A DNA stretch of 54,822 bases from Acholeplasmataceae bacterium (GTDB taxonomy: Bacteria; Bacillota_I; Bacilli_A; ML615J-28; CAG-313). Positions 14,100 to 21,898 of the stretch are shown here, piece by piece (position 1 is the stretch's first letter; the number at the start of each line of letters is the position of its first letter). The stretch is from NCBI GenBank assembly GCA_012838545.1, contig DUPC01000041.1, forward strand, positions 1 to 54,822, in the 5' to 3' direction. The position numbers and the translations under genes were made by a program. The notes under the pieces are model-generated. The model had not been told where the DNA came from. It searched no databases and was given only the letters and a program-made list of their open reading frames with translations.

Positions 14100-15341
14100 A
14101 TGACATTTTTTGAAGAATTGCAGTGGCGGGGATTAATCCATTCCGTCACCGACGAAGCATTAATCGACATTTTAAACAACGGCCAGATAACATTCTACTT
14201 GGGCGCAGACCCTACCGGCGACAGTTTGCATGTTGGGCATTTGTTGGTCTATTTGTTCTCCAAACGCTTGGAATTAAAAGGGCATACCCCAATTTTCTTA
14301 ATTGGCGGAGCGACCAGTTCAATCGGCGACCCAAAACCGGGTGGCGAGCGGACGCTTTTATCCCGGGAAGAAATTGAATACAACGGCCAAAAACTCTACA
14401 AACAGGTGCTCAGGATGTTTAATTGCGAAATGGTCAATAACTATGATTGGACCCATAATATCGACGTATTGACATTCCTTCGCAATTACGGTAAATACTT
14501 CAATATCAATTACATGATTAACAAAGAAACCGTTAAAGCGCGGCTCGATTCGGGGATTTCGTATGCGGAGTTCTCGTACCAAATCTTGCAAGCTTTGGAC
14601 TTTGAACATTTATTTCGCACCAAAAACTGTCAACTTCAAATCGGCGGTCAAGACCAATGGGGTAATATCACGGGCGGCTTGGAATTAATCCGGAAAATGA
14701 ACGGGGCCGATGCCAAAGCATATGGCTTAACAGTGCCGCTATTAACCAAAAGCGATGGTGAAAAATTCGGAAAAACCGAATCCGGTTCCGTATGGCTCGA
14801 TCCTAACAAAACAACCCCGTATGCGTTCTATCAGTTTTGGTATAATACTCCCGATGAAGATGTTATCAGCCGTTTAAAACAATTTACATTTCTAACTAAA
14901 GAGCAAATTGAAGCGTTGGAAGAATCGCTCAAAACCGAACCGCATTTACGGAAAGCCCAAAAGGCATTGGCCAGCGAAGTAACTAAGTTTATTCATGGCG
15001 AAGAGGCTTTGGTTCAAGCAATCAGAATCAGCGAAGCACTCTTCTCGGGCGAATACCAAGATTTATCCCATCAAGAAGTCCAAATGGCTTTCGAAGGTTT
15101 ACCGGTGACAAATGTCGAACCGGGCACCGGTTTAATCGATGCTTTGGTTTTGGCCAAAGCGGCGGTTTCCAAACGGGAAGCCAGAACCTTTATCACCAAT
15201 GGGGCGGTTTCGGTAAACGGCAGAGTTGTCAATTCGCTTGAAGCAACACTTGATAAAAATAACACCGTCGGCGAAACATATGTAGTGATTCGTCGCGGAA
15301 AGAAAAATTATTATTTAGTTGAATTAACGAAAAAAAATTAA
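14100..15341 (+). CDS. tyrS: Tyrosyl-tRNA synthetase
   Basis: Charges tRNA-Tyr in the cytoplasm. A class I synthetase of 413 residues with the HIGH-type motif HVGH (44-47), the substrate-site motif GGQDQWGN and the KMSKS-type motif KFGKT (222-226). A C-terminal S4 RNA-binding domain is present (about 345-410, SKREARTFITNGAVSVNGR). It lies 17 bp after the ccpA-like gene with a good AAGGAG, so the two are co-transcribed. There is no room for a T-box leader, unlike many Firmicutes tyrS genes. Confidence 0.96.
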   Translation: MTFFEELQWRGLIHSVTDEALIDILNNGQITFYLGADPTGDSLHVGHLLVYLFSKRLELKGHTPIFLIGGATSSIGDPKPGGERTLLSREEIEYNGQKLYKQVLRMFNCEMVNNYDWTHNIDVLTFLRNYGKYFNINYMINKETVKARLDSGISYAEFSYQILQALDFEHLFRTKNCQLQIGGQDQWGNITGGLELIRKMNGADAKAYGLTVPLLTKSDGEKFGKTESGSVWLDPNKTTPYAFYQFWYNTPDEDVISRLKQFTFLTKEQIEALEESLKTEPHLRKAQKALASEVTKFIHGEEALVQAIRISEALFSGEYQDLSHQEVQMAFEGLPVTNVEPGTGLIDALVLAKAAVSKREARTFITNGAVSVNGRVVNSLEATLDKNNTVGETYVVIRRGKKNYYLVELTKKN

Positions 15342-15350
15342 TTAAGCTTT

Positions 15351-15382
15351 GTCCTTGTGTTTGAATACGCAAGGACTTTTTT
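15351..15382 (+). terminator. rho-independent terminator of ccpA-tyrS
   Basis: A 7-bp stem GTCCTTG/CAAGGAC (15351-15357, 15370-15376) with a 12-nt loop and six T. It closes the housekeeping region before the glycan locus. Confidence 0.85.
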
Positions 15383-15490
15383 GCTTTCCTGATATTTTAA
15401 TTTTCAAATATTTGGTTTGTTTAGCAATTAATTTTTTCTTTATTTTTAAAAGCAGCTTAAGAAAAGGGTAAAAAACTAATATTTTTCTTT

Positions 15491-15528
15491 TATAAACGTT
15501 ATCATTTTATTTTCAAGTATGCTATAAT
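15491..15528 (+). promoter_or_regulatory. promoter of unit A with LacI/CcpA-type operator
   Basis: TATAAACGTTATCA (15491-15504) matches 13 of 14 positions of the cre-like pattern TGTAANCGNTNNCA. It overlaps the -35 (TTATCA, 15499-15504) of a promoter with TATAAT at 15523-15528. A repressor there would block RNA polymerase binding. The start codon is at 15548. Confidence 0.7.
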
Positions 15529-15547
15529 ATCTTTAATGAGGTGACCT

Positions 15548-16633
15548 ATGAAAGTTATTGAAGCATTAGAAAAGCTCATTCAAACAGCGATTGACGATGG
15601 TGCCTTTCCCGGCGCCAACTATTGCATTGTTTCCAAAAACCACAGTTTCTTTGGTTCTTTAGGGAGCAGAACCTTATTTCCGGAAAGCGAAAAGAACAAT
15701 ATCGATACTATCTATGATATGGCTTCTTTATCGAAAGTGATTTCCACCACTAGTTTGATTTGGAAATTGGTGGAGAACGGTCTGTTAAGGCTGCATACAA
15801 CCGTACAAACCTTTATTCCAAAGTTTCGTCATCAAGAAGTAACGGTTTGGGATTTATTGACTCATTCTTCGGGATTGCCCGCCGATGTATCAAGAGCCAA
15901 GGAAATCGAAAGCAAAGAAGAATTGATGGAAAAAATATTTGCGATGGATTTGGTCTATCCCCGTAATTCCAAAATTGTCTATTCGGATATTGGTTACATT
16001 TTGTTGGGCAAAGTCATCGAAAAAATTACCGGTGTCTCTTTAGATCAATATGCCAAGGAAGTCTTATTTTCGCCGCTGGAAATGTTTGATACCACTTATA
16101 ATCCACTTGATAAAAAACGGTGCGCTCCGACGGAAGAACGTAAAGACCGCGTCGTTCAGGGGATTTTAAGGGGAGAAGTTCATGACGAAAAAAGTTACAT
16201 TTTAGGTGGAGTGGCAGGTCACGCCGGCTTATTCTCCACGGTAACTGATGTATCGCATTTCCTTAAAATGATTCTTAATAACGGTGTTTATAAGGGTAAA
16301 CGCATCTTTTCTAAAGCCACCATTGATATGCTGTTTGTGCCTAAAGTGGAAATGAGTCACCCGTTGATCAAAAACCACGAACGGCGGGGCATAGGTTGGA
16401 TTATTCAATCGAACTATTCTTCGGCAGGTGATTTGGTCAGCGACCAAACAATTCTTCATACCGGCTTTACCGGTACCAATATTTGGATCGATCGCCAAAA
16501 TGAAATCGGTTTTTGCTTATTGACGAATCGCGTTCATCCAACCAGGGATAATTTAAAAATCATTACTGTTCGACCAAAACTAGCAAACTATATTATGGCG
16601 CATCTTGATGAATTTAAAAAGGAGGATCTATAA
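15548..16633 (+). CDS. AmiE/YbbE-like serine hydrolase (beta-lactamase fold)
   Basis: A 361-residue class C beta-lactamase-fold hydrolase with no signal peptide, so probably cytoplasmic. The catalytic triplet is SLSK (Ser60, Lys63), YSD (Tyr145) and HTG (304-306). The segments CAPTEERKDRVVQGILRGEVHDE and GGVAGHAGLFS resemble Bacillus YbbE/AmiE, the N-acetylmuramyl-L-alanine amidase that acts after NagZ in muropeptide recovery. A NagZ homologue lies in the same locus (46609), which supports the assignment. Penicillin-binding or esterase activity is the alternative. It is the first gene of unit A, abutting the GNAT gene. Confidence 0.75.
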   Translation: MKVIEALEKLIQTAIDDGAFPGANYCIVSKNHSFFGSLGSRTLFPESEKNNIDTIYDMASLSKVISTTSLIWKLVENGLLRLHTTVQTFIPKFRHQEVTVWDLLTHSSGLPADVSRAKEIESKEELMEKIFAMDLVYPRNSKIVYSDIGYILLGKVIEKITGVSLDQYAKEVLFSPLEMFDTTYNPLDKKRCAPTEERKDRVVQGILRGEVHDEKSYILGGVAGHAGLFSTVTDVSHFLKMILNNGVYKGKRIFSKATIDMLFVPKVEMSHPLIKNHERRGIGWIIQSNYSSAGDLVSDQTILHTGFTGTNIWIDRQNEIGFCLLTNRVHPTRDNLKIITVRPKLANYIMAHLDEFKKEDL

Positions 16634-17617
16634 ATGCGTTATTTATATTACGAGGATAAATATTTTGACGGTTTGTTGAAACTTTGGAACGATGAAGCTC
16701 AAATCAGAGGTTTCTACAAACCTTTTACACCGGAAGGTTTTCGGGCTCATTTAATCAATCATCCGGATTTCGCGGAATCGGCTTCATTTGTGGCGCTAGA
16801 CGGCGATGAAGTGGTAGGGTTTATTTGCGGGATTGTCAAGAAAGCAGATATCACCGATTTATCGAAACCTGGATACTTAACCGCCATTTTGGTAAAGAGC
16901 ACCCATCGCCGCAAAGGCATCGGGGCAAAATTATTGGAAATGTGCGAAATAGACCTTAAACGCAAAGGCCGCAAAGCCATTCGCGTCGTTTTCCTCAGCA
17001 ACATGAACTGGCCATGGTACATTCCCGATACCGATAAACATGACCACCCGGGAGCCCCGGCCGTACCGGTCAATTCTCCGGAATACTTTCTCCTGCTGCA
17101 TCATAAATTCGATGTCCAAGGATTTTGCGATGCTTTCCATTTGCCGCTTGATCAATACGAAACCCCTCAAGATGTATTTGACAAAATGAAAGTCAACCAA
17201 GAAAAAGGCTTTAAAATTGAATTGTACGATCCGGCAGTTCACTATGGACTTGAAGAATTTTACGTTAATATTCAAAACGAAGCTTTCGAACGGGCTATCC
17301 GTTATAACCTTTCTTTGGAAAAACCGAATCCGTTTTTGGTTGTTTCCCAAAAAGGAAAAGTGGTCGGTTGGACCGGCGCCATGTATACCGAACCATCGGG
17401 AAGAGCCCATTTTGACGGTATTGTAACCGATCCGACTGTCCGGGGCGTAGGGCTGGGAAAAGCCTTGTTCTGCACGCTTTGTCAATATTCCAAGGAACAC
17501 GGTTCGAAGTTCATGACCTTCTTTACTGGTCTTGACAACCTCGCCCGGAATATCTATTTATATGCGGGGTTTAAGATTGTACAAACATTCGCAATAATGA
17601 AAAAGGAGTTGAAATAA
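16634..17617 (+). CDS. tandem GNAT-domain acetyltransferase
   Basis: A 327-residue cytoplasmic protein with two GNAT folds. The N-terminal domain has the acetyl-CoA loop THRRKGIGAKLLEM (about 93-106). The C-terminal domain has DPTVRGVGLGKALFC (about 265-279). AAGGAGGA precedes the ATG directly after the amiE-like stop. It is related in architecture to the second double-GNAT protein at 52448, which starts with a similar layout (LWN..., NHPxFxExASFVA). Two such proteins at the two ends of the locus suggest an amino-sugar or amino-acid substrate, but the target is not known. Confidence 0.82.
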   Translation: MRYLYYEDKYFDGLLKLWNDEAQIRGFYKPFTPEGFRAHLINHPDFAESASFVALDGDEVVGFICGIVKKADITDLSKPGYLTAILVKSTHRRKGIGAKLLEMCEIDLKRKGRKAIRVVFLSNMNWPWYIPDTDKHDHPGAPAVPVNSPEYFLLLHHKFDVQGFCDAFHLPLDQYETPQDVFDKMKVNQEKGFKIELYDPAVHYGLEEFYVNIQNEAFERAIRYNLSLEKPNPFLVVSQKGKVVGWTGAMYTEPSGRAHFDGIVTDPTVRGVGLGKALFCTLCQYSKEHGSKFMTFFTGLDNLARNIYLYAGFKIVQTFAIMKKELK

Positions 17618-18315
17618 TGCTTGCACCACGAAAAATCCTTGCCATCGGCGCTCATATCGGCGATATGGAACTAACCGTCGGCGGACTGCTTGCCACAAAC
17701 GCTCTTAATGGCGGAACCAACCTTTTGCTGGCTTTAACCGCAGGCGAAAGAGGAAATCCTCCTCATTTAACGCAAGACGAATATCGCAAACAAAAAGTGC
17801 AAGAGGCCGAAGCCTTTGCCCAGATAGTTAACGGAAAAACCATCGTGTTTGAATACAAAGACGGGGAACTTCCCAACAACGAAGAAGTTAGACTAAGAAT
17901 CGCGCAAATTATTCGCGATTTTGCTCCTGATGTGATTGTTACCCATTGGAAAAGCACGATGCATAAAGACCACAATAACACCCACCTGATGGTTCCCGAT
18001 GCGCAGTTTTACGCCGGTATCGATGTGGGCGATAAACTTCAGGGCAAACGCCACTATGCACCGATTTATTTTTGCGAAAACTGGGAAGATGCGGATGAAT
18101 TCGAACCATATATTTATGTCGACATTACTCCGGGATTTGAACTTTGGCAAAAAGCGATGCAAACCCATTGGTTTATCATGAACAGCAAATCTTTCTCTTA
18201 TTACGATTACTACTCCGCGCTGGCAAGAGTCAGAGGTTGTTTGAACCGCACGCAATACGCGGAGGGGTTTGCGGTATACGATCGCCAAAAACGCATCAAA
18301 AGGGAAATGTTGTAA
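17617..18315 (+). CDS. PIG-L family N-deacetylase
   Basis: A 232-residue zinc-dependent deacetylase of the LmbE/PIG-L type, acting on N-acetylglucosamine-containing substrates in known members. The N-terminal metal motif reads AHIGDMELTVGG (12-23). The usual AHPDDxE has Gly in place of the first Asp, the proposed catalytic base, as in the AHPGDxE subgroup. The third ligand region HKDHNNTH (about 114-121) is intact. There is no signal peptide. It overlaps the GNAT gene by one base (TAATG). No NagA-type deacetylase is seen in the window, so this enzyme may supply deacetylation before NagB. That is inference. Confidence 0.82.
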   Translation: MLAPRKILAIGAHIGDMELTVGGLLATNALNGGTNLLLALTAGERGNPPHLTQDEYRKQKVQEAEAFAQIVNGKTIVFEYKDGELPNNEEVRLRIAQIIRDFAPDVIVTHWKSTMHKDHNNTHLMVPDAQFYAGIDVGDKLQGKRHYAPIYFCENWEDADEFEPYIYVDITPGFELWQKAMQTHWFIMNSKSFSYYDYYSALARVRGCLNRTQYAEGFAVYDRQKRIKREML

Positions 18316-18316
18316 A

Positions 18317-20629
18317 ATGAAAAAGATGTTTAAAGGGCTGATTGCCCTTTTCTTAATGATTTTAAGTTTTGTCTTTTTGTTTTCTTCCAGCATTGTTACA
18401 ACCCATGCGATGGAAGAAGAACCGCTTTTTGTAAACGGCACGAAAGTCACGCATCTCAACTCCACGACGCAAGTTACGATTCCTAAGAATTACCAAACAC
18501 CGGTAGCGGAAATGCGAGGGGTATGGGTTGCCACGGTATTTAACATTGATGTTGCCAAACAAGCGGGAACCTCAGAAAACGCGATTCAAAGCTATAAAGA
18601 AAACTTTTTGTCCATCTTGAATCGGATGGAACTCTATAACATGAATACCATCTTTTTCCAAATTCGCCCTTCCAACGATGCTTTTTATCAATCAGCGTTA
18701 AATCCATGGAGCGAATTTTTGGCCGGTCACGGAGTAAATCCTGGTTGGGATCCGCTTGAATGGATGATTGAAGAAACCCATAAGCGGGGAATGTCTTTTC
18801 AGTGTTGGCTCAATGCTTATCGTATTACTCCTAGTGCGATTTTGCCGAGCGGCGTCAAAGCTTCACAATATTCGCACGAAGAATTAATCAGTCTAAAACA
18901 CCAAAGACTTAACAATTTGTCCGAAATCAGTTTCGCCCGGAAGCACCCCGAATATGTAATTTTAGGTGAAAGCGACACTAAATTGATTTTGAACCCCGGG
19001 GAACCGGCAGTCCAAGACTTTTTGGTGGACACAATCATGGAGATTGTCAACAATTATGACGTTGACGGTTTGCATTTTGATGATTATTTCTATTTATCCG
19101 GAAGCGGCTCCAACTACCAAACGATGAATCGGAATTTTGCGGGGGGGAGCACAGTTTGGAATAATGCCGACACTTTGAACGATTTAGGAACTTATGAATG
19201 TTATCTCAAGAACCCGGCCTCTTTTCAAATACCGGCTGGTTTATCGTTAGGCGATTTCCGCCGCGAAAGCATCAATAATATGATGCGCAAGATTCGACAA
19301 GCAATCGATCAATATAACCTTGAAACAGGAAAGTTTGTGGAATTCGGTTCCAAACCAGCCGCGGTTTGGCGTTCAAGCAGCGAGCATTGCCCAGGCAATG
19401 AACGCACCTCAAGCGACGGATCCAATACCCATTGTTATGCCTACAGTTCGTATTACGATTTATTTGCCGATACCAAAAAATGGGTTGAAGAAGGTTTGGT
19501 CGATTATATTGCTCCTCAAGTCTATTACGACTTTGCCAATCGGGAAGTGCCATATGCGGATATTGTGGATTGGTGGGCTGAAGTTGTTACCGAAACCAAT
19601 ATCCTTCGGGAAGCAGAAGGTTTAAAACCGGTTAAAATGTATGTTGCCCACGGAATCTATCAATTTGAAGACAGCGACACCCGTTTTTTGGATCCTAAAG
19701 AAATGGTTTATCAATTGAAGTTTAACCAAAAATACCCTTGCATCAAGGGTTCCGCGGTCTATGCCTATAATGATTTATGGGCCAATTCGACCTGGTTGTT
19801 GGAACAAGGCATGGCTTATTTTCGTACCATTTGGAATCAACCGGTTTTGCGGCTGTCACGTGGTGAATTTGATGCAAGCAATCTTTTGATTGATAAAGTT
19901 AATATCATCAAAAAGCAAGCGGAAGGTGAATATAAAATTATCATTCCGCACCAGGAAAACATTAGCTATTATGTCTTGTATCAAGCCGATTCAGCCGGAA
20001 TCGTCGATATCGACAGTTCGCAAAATCGTCTGGATATTATGCCGGCGCACAGTGAGGGAGTAGTTTTTACCCTAAACAAAGAAAGCGGTAAACGTTACTT
20101 TCTTCAACCGGTATCGCTAAATTATCATTCATCTTTAAATCTTGCAGAAATTGAATTTAGTGAAGCAGTAGACAACACTCCGCCGGTACTGGGGGAAATC
20201 ATTTTCAATGAAGGCAAAGAAACAATTACACCGTTAACCGATGTTTTGATTAAATTCAAAAAAGCTACCGATTCGGAAGACCAAGTAATCGATTATCAAA
20301 TCTTGATTTCGATTTCGGGACCTAATGGAAACTTCCGTTATGAGGTGGAAGACTATGAAATCGTTGACGATTACATATATGCTTATTGGTATTCCTTTGG
20401 TTTCGATAGCGAAGAAGTGTGTGTAAAAGTAATTGCGTCCGACGGCGAATTGGAAACCTACAGTATTTCCAACGTCGCAAAACTTGTTGTCAACAACCAA
20501 AACCCTGACCCTAATCCCGAACCAAATCCAAAACCAAAAGGATGTCAAATGGGAGCCGGTTGGCAAGTTTTCTCCTATGTGGTTTTGGGATCGGTGGTTT
20601 TGCTTCTTAAAAAACGAGAAATTAATTAG
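18317..20629 (+). CDS. secreted GHL10 glycosidase with Cys-type C-terminal anchor (paralogue 1)
   Basis: A 770-residue surface enzyme. A signal peptide (about 1-31) is followed by a GHL10 catalytic domain (PF02638/DUF187, about 55-510). Visible motifs are MRGVWVATVFNID, FFQIRPSNDAFY and DGLHFDDYFY, with acidic residues in the barrel. A beta-rich region with Ig-like segments (about 610-735) follows, then an Asn-Pro-rich linker. The tail is KGCQMG, a hydrophobic helix and KKREIN. The related E. coli enzyme DigH (YddW) cuts denuded peptidoglycan glycans. The ATG at 18317 was chosen because upstream in-frame codons overlap the PIG-L gene and lack a signal peptide. It is the last gene of unit A. 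Confidence 0.88.
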   Translation: MKKMFKGLIALFLMILSFVFLFSSSIVTTHAMEEEPLFVNGTKVTHLNSTTQVTIPKNYQTPVAEMRGVWVATVFNIDVAKQAGTSENAIQSYKENFLSILNRMELYNMNTIFFQIRPSNDAFYQSALNPWSEFLAGHGVNPGWDPLEWMIEETHKRGMSFQCWLNAYRITPSAILPSGVKASQYSHEELISLKHQRLNNLSEISFARKHPEYVILGESDTKLILNPGEPAVQDFLVDTIMEIVNNYDVDGLHFDDYFYLSGSGSNYQTMNRNFAGGSTVWNNADTLNDLGTYECYLKNPASFQIPAGLSLGDFRRESINNMMRKIRQAIDQYNLETGKFVEFGSKPAAVWRSSSEHCPGNERTSSDGSNTHCYAYSSYYDLFADTKKWVEEGLVDYIAPQVYYDFANREVPYADIVDWWAEVVTETNILREAEGLKPVKMYVAHGIYQFEDSDTRFLDPKEMVYQLKFNQKYPCIKGSAVYAYNDLWANSTWLLEQGMAYFRTIWNQPVLRLSRGEFDASNLLIDKVNIIKKQAEGEYKIIIPHQENISYYVLYQADSAGIVDIDSSQNRLDIMPAHSEGVVFTLNKESGKRYFLQPVSLNYHSSLNLAEIEFSEAVDNTPPVLGEIIFNEGKETITPLTDVLIKFKKATDSEDQVIDYQILISISGPNGNFRYEVEDYEIVDDYIYAYWYSFGFDSEEVCVKVIASDGELETYSISNVAKLVVNNQNPDPNPEPNPKPKGCQMGAGWQVFSYVVLGSVVLLLKKREIN

Positions 20630-20644
20630 TTTCAGACTTCCTAA

Positions 20645-20683
20645 AACGAGTAAGGGGAATTAATTTTCCTTGCTCGTTTTTTA
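20645..20683 (+). terminator. rho-independent terminator of unit A
   Basis: An 11-bp stem with one G-T pair, AACGAGTAAGG/CCTTGCTCGTT (20645-20655, 20668-20678), followed by a T-rich run. Confidence 0.88.
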
Positions 20684-20881
20684 TTTTTTAAAAATCCAAA
20701 AAAGGGGAAAAATGGTTGCGTTCATCTTCATCATTTTAAAAAAATAAGGGCATTTGCTTTTTTTTGTATTTATTGGGAAGGGTAAAATATCACCTTAAAT
20801 AAAAATAATGCTAATTCGAAATAGGTTTTTTTTGTTTTTCAAGGGCCAAAGATAAACCGAAATAATTCAAAAACAAAAACC

Positions 20882-20911
20882 AAGATGCATCAATTTGGTG
20901 CGTCTTTTTGG
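20882..20911 (+). terminator. second hairpin with T run upstream of unit B
   Basis: An 8-bp stem AAGATGCA/TGCGTCTT with one G-T pair (20882-20889, 20899-20906), a 9-nt loop and a T run. No gene lies directly before it, so it may be a backup terminator or an upstream RNA end. Confidence 0.5.
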
Positions 20912-20943
20912 CTTTTTTTAAAAAAGTCAATTGTTTTTGATAA

Positions 20944-20981
20944 TTAAAACGCTTTCTAAAATCTCCAACATATGGTATAAT
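20944..20981 (+). promoter_or_regulatory. promoter of unit B with LacI/CcpA-type operator
   Basis: TTAAAACGCTTTCT (20944-20957) carries the shared core AAACGCTTTC and overlaps the expected -35 position. TATAAT is at 20976-20981. The -35 itself is weak, so the operator could also be an activator site. Confidence 0.65.
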
Positions 20982-21019
20982 GAAACTAAATAAAATGCAA
21001 TGAAAGGCGGTTTCTTGAA

Positions 21020-21898
21020 GTGAAAATATATGATACTCATAGCGATATTTTCGATAATCTTTATCGCAAATATCGAAAAGGTGTAAGCGACCCCTTTCTT
21101 ACCGACCATTTGTCATCCTTGCAAGAAGGAGAGATTGCGGGGGGAATTTGGGTAATCTATTCCGAAAGCGACTTTGATATTATTAGCGCATATCAAGATG
21201 CTTTAGAAGTCTTTGCGCCATATGAAAGGTCTTTCACGGTAATCAAAGGTTTGGAAGGTCTACGCAATGTCAAGGATTTGGCAACCTTGGATAAGCTGTA
21301 TCAAATGGGAATCAGACACGCTTCGCTTACTTGGAATGAAGCCAATCATCTTGCGGGGGGCGTTAAAGGTCCCAAAGAAGTCGGTTTATCGGCTCTTGGG
21401 AAAGCTTTTATCGCTTATATGAATGAGAAAAAGATGATTGTCGATGTCTCCCATTTAAACGAAATAAGTTTTTATGATGTTTTAAACGAAAAACCTCGCC
21501 TTCTCATTGCTTCACACTCCAACAGTCAATTTTTATCACAACATCCACGCAATTTAACGAATGAACAATTAAAAGCTTTAAAGGAAGCCGGCGGAATGAT
21601 TGGCGCAGTAGCCGCACGGCGTTTTGTTTCCTTAGATTCTTTAAAGCAAAACATTAAGGGCTTTGTCGATCAAATTGAATTCTTGGTTAACATTATGGGC
21701 GAAGACCATGTCATGTTGGGACTTGATATGATGAATTTCTTGCCCGGATATGTGAACGACAACCTTGACGATTTGAATAGTCATAGCGAAGCTCAAGGAA
21801 TCATTAAAGAAATGTTTGCGCGGGGGTTTAGCGAAACCTTAATTAAAAAAATCAGCCATCAAAATTTTGAAAAATTATTGCAAAGGAGTCTATTATGA
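21020..21898 (+). CDS. M19 (renal-type) dipeptidase
   Basis: A 292-residue zinc dipeptidase of the amidohydrolase fold, cytoplasmic because no signal peptide is present. The metal motif DTHSD is at 5-9; DVSHLNE and ASHSN supply further ligands, and MLGLDMMNF fits the late Asp motif. Family members hydrolyse dipeptides and tolerate D-residues at the C-terminal position, which suits peptides released from peptidoglycan. The start is a GTG with AAAGGCGG upstream. Its stop overlaps the next GHL10 gene by 4 bp. It leads unit B. Confidence 0.88.
   Translation: MKIYDTHSDIFDNLYRKYRKGVSDPFLTDHLSSLQEGEIAGGIWVIYSESDFDIISAYQDALEVFAPYERSFTVIKGLEGLRNVKDLATLDKLYQMGIRHASLTWNEANHLAGGVKGPKEVGLSALGKAFIAYMNEKKMIVDVSHLNEISFYDVLNEKPRLLIASHSNSQFLSQHPRNLTNEQLKALKEAGGMIGAVAARRFVSLDSLKQNIKGFVDQIEFLVNIMGEDHVMLGLDMMNFLPGYVNDNLDDLNSHSEAQGIIKEMFARGFSETLIKKISHQNFEKLLQRSLL

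Larger units (their letters stand above)
20630..21019 (+). other. intergenic region between units A and B
   Basis: 390 bp without a convincing gene. It begins with a terminator (20645-20683), continues with T- and A-rich sequence, and has a second hairpin with a T run (20882-20911). It ends with an operator-promoter (20944-20981) and a ribosome site AAAGGCGG. Confidence 0.7.

Noticed and set aside
15548-16633. True class C beta-lactamase (resistance gene)
   Set aside because: It has the SxxK/YS-/HTG triplet but no signal peptide, and its middle region matches the AmiE/YbbE type. The context is glycan recovery.
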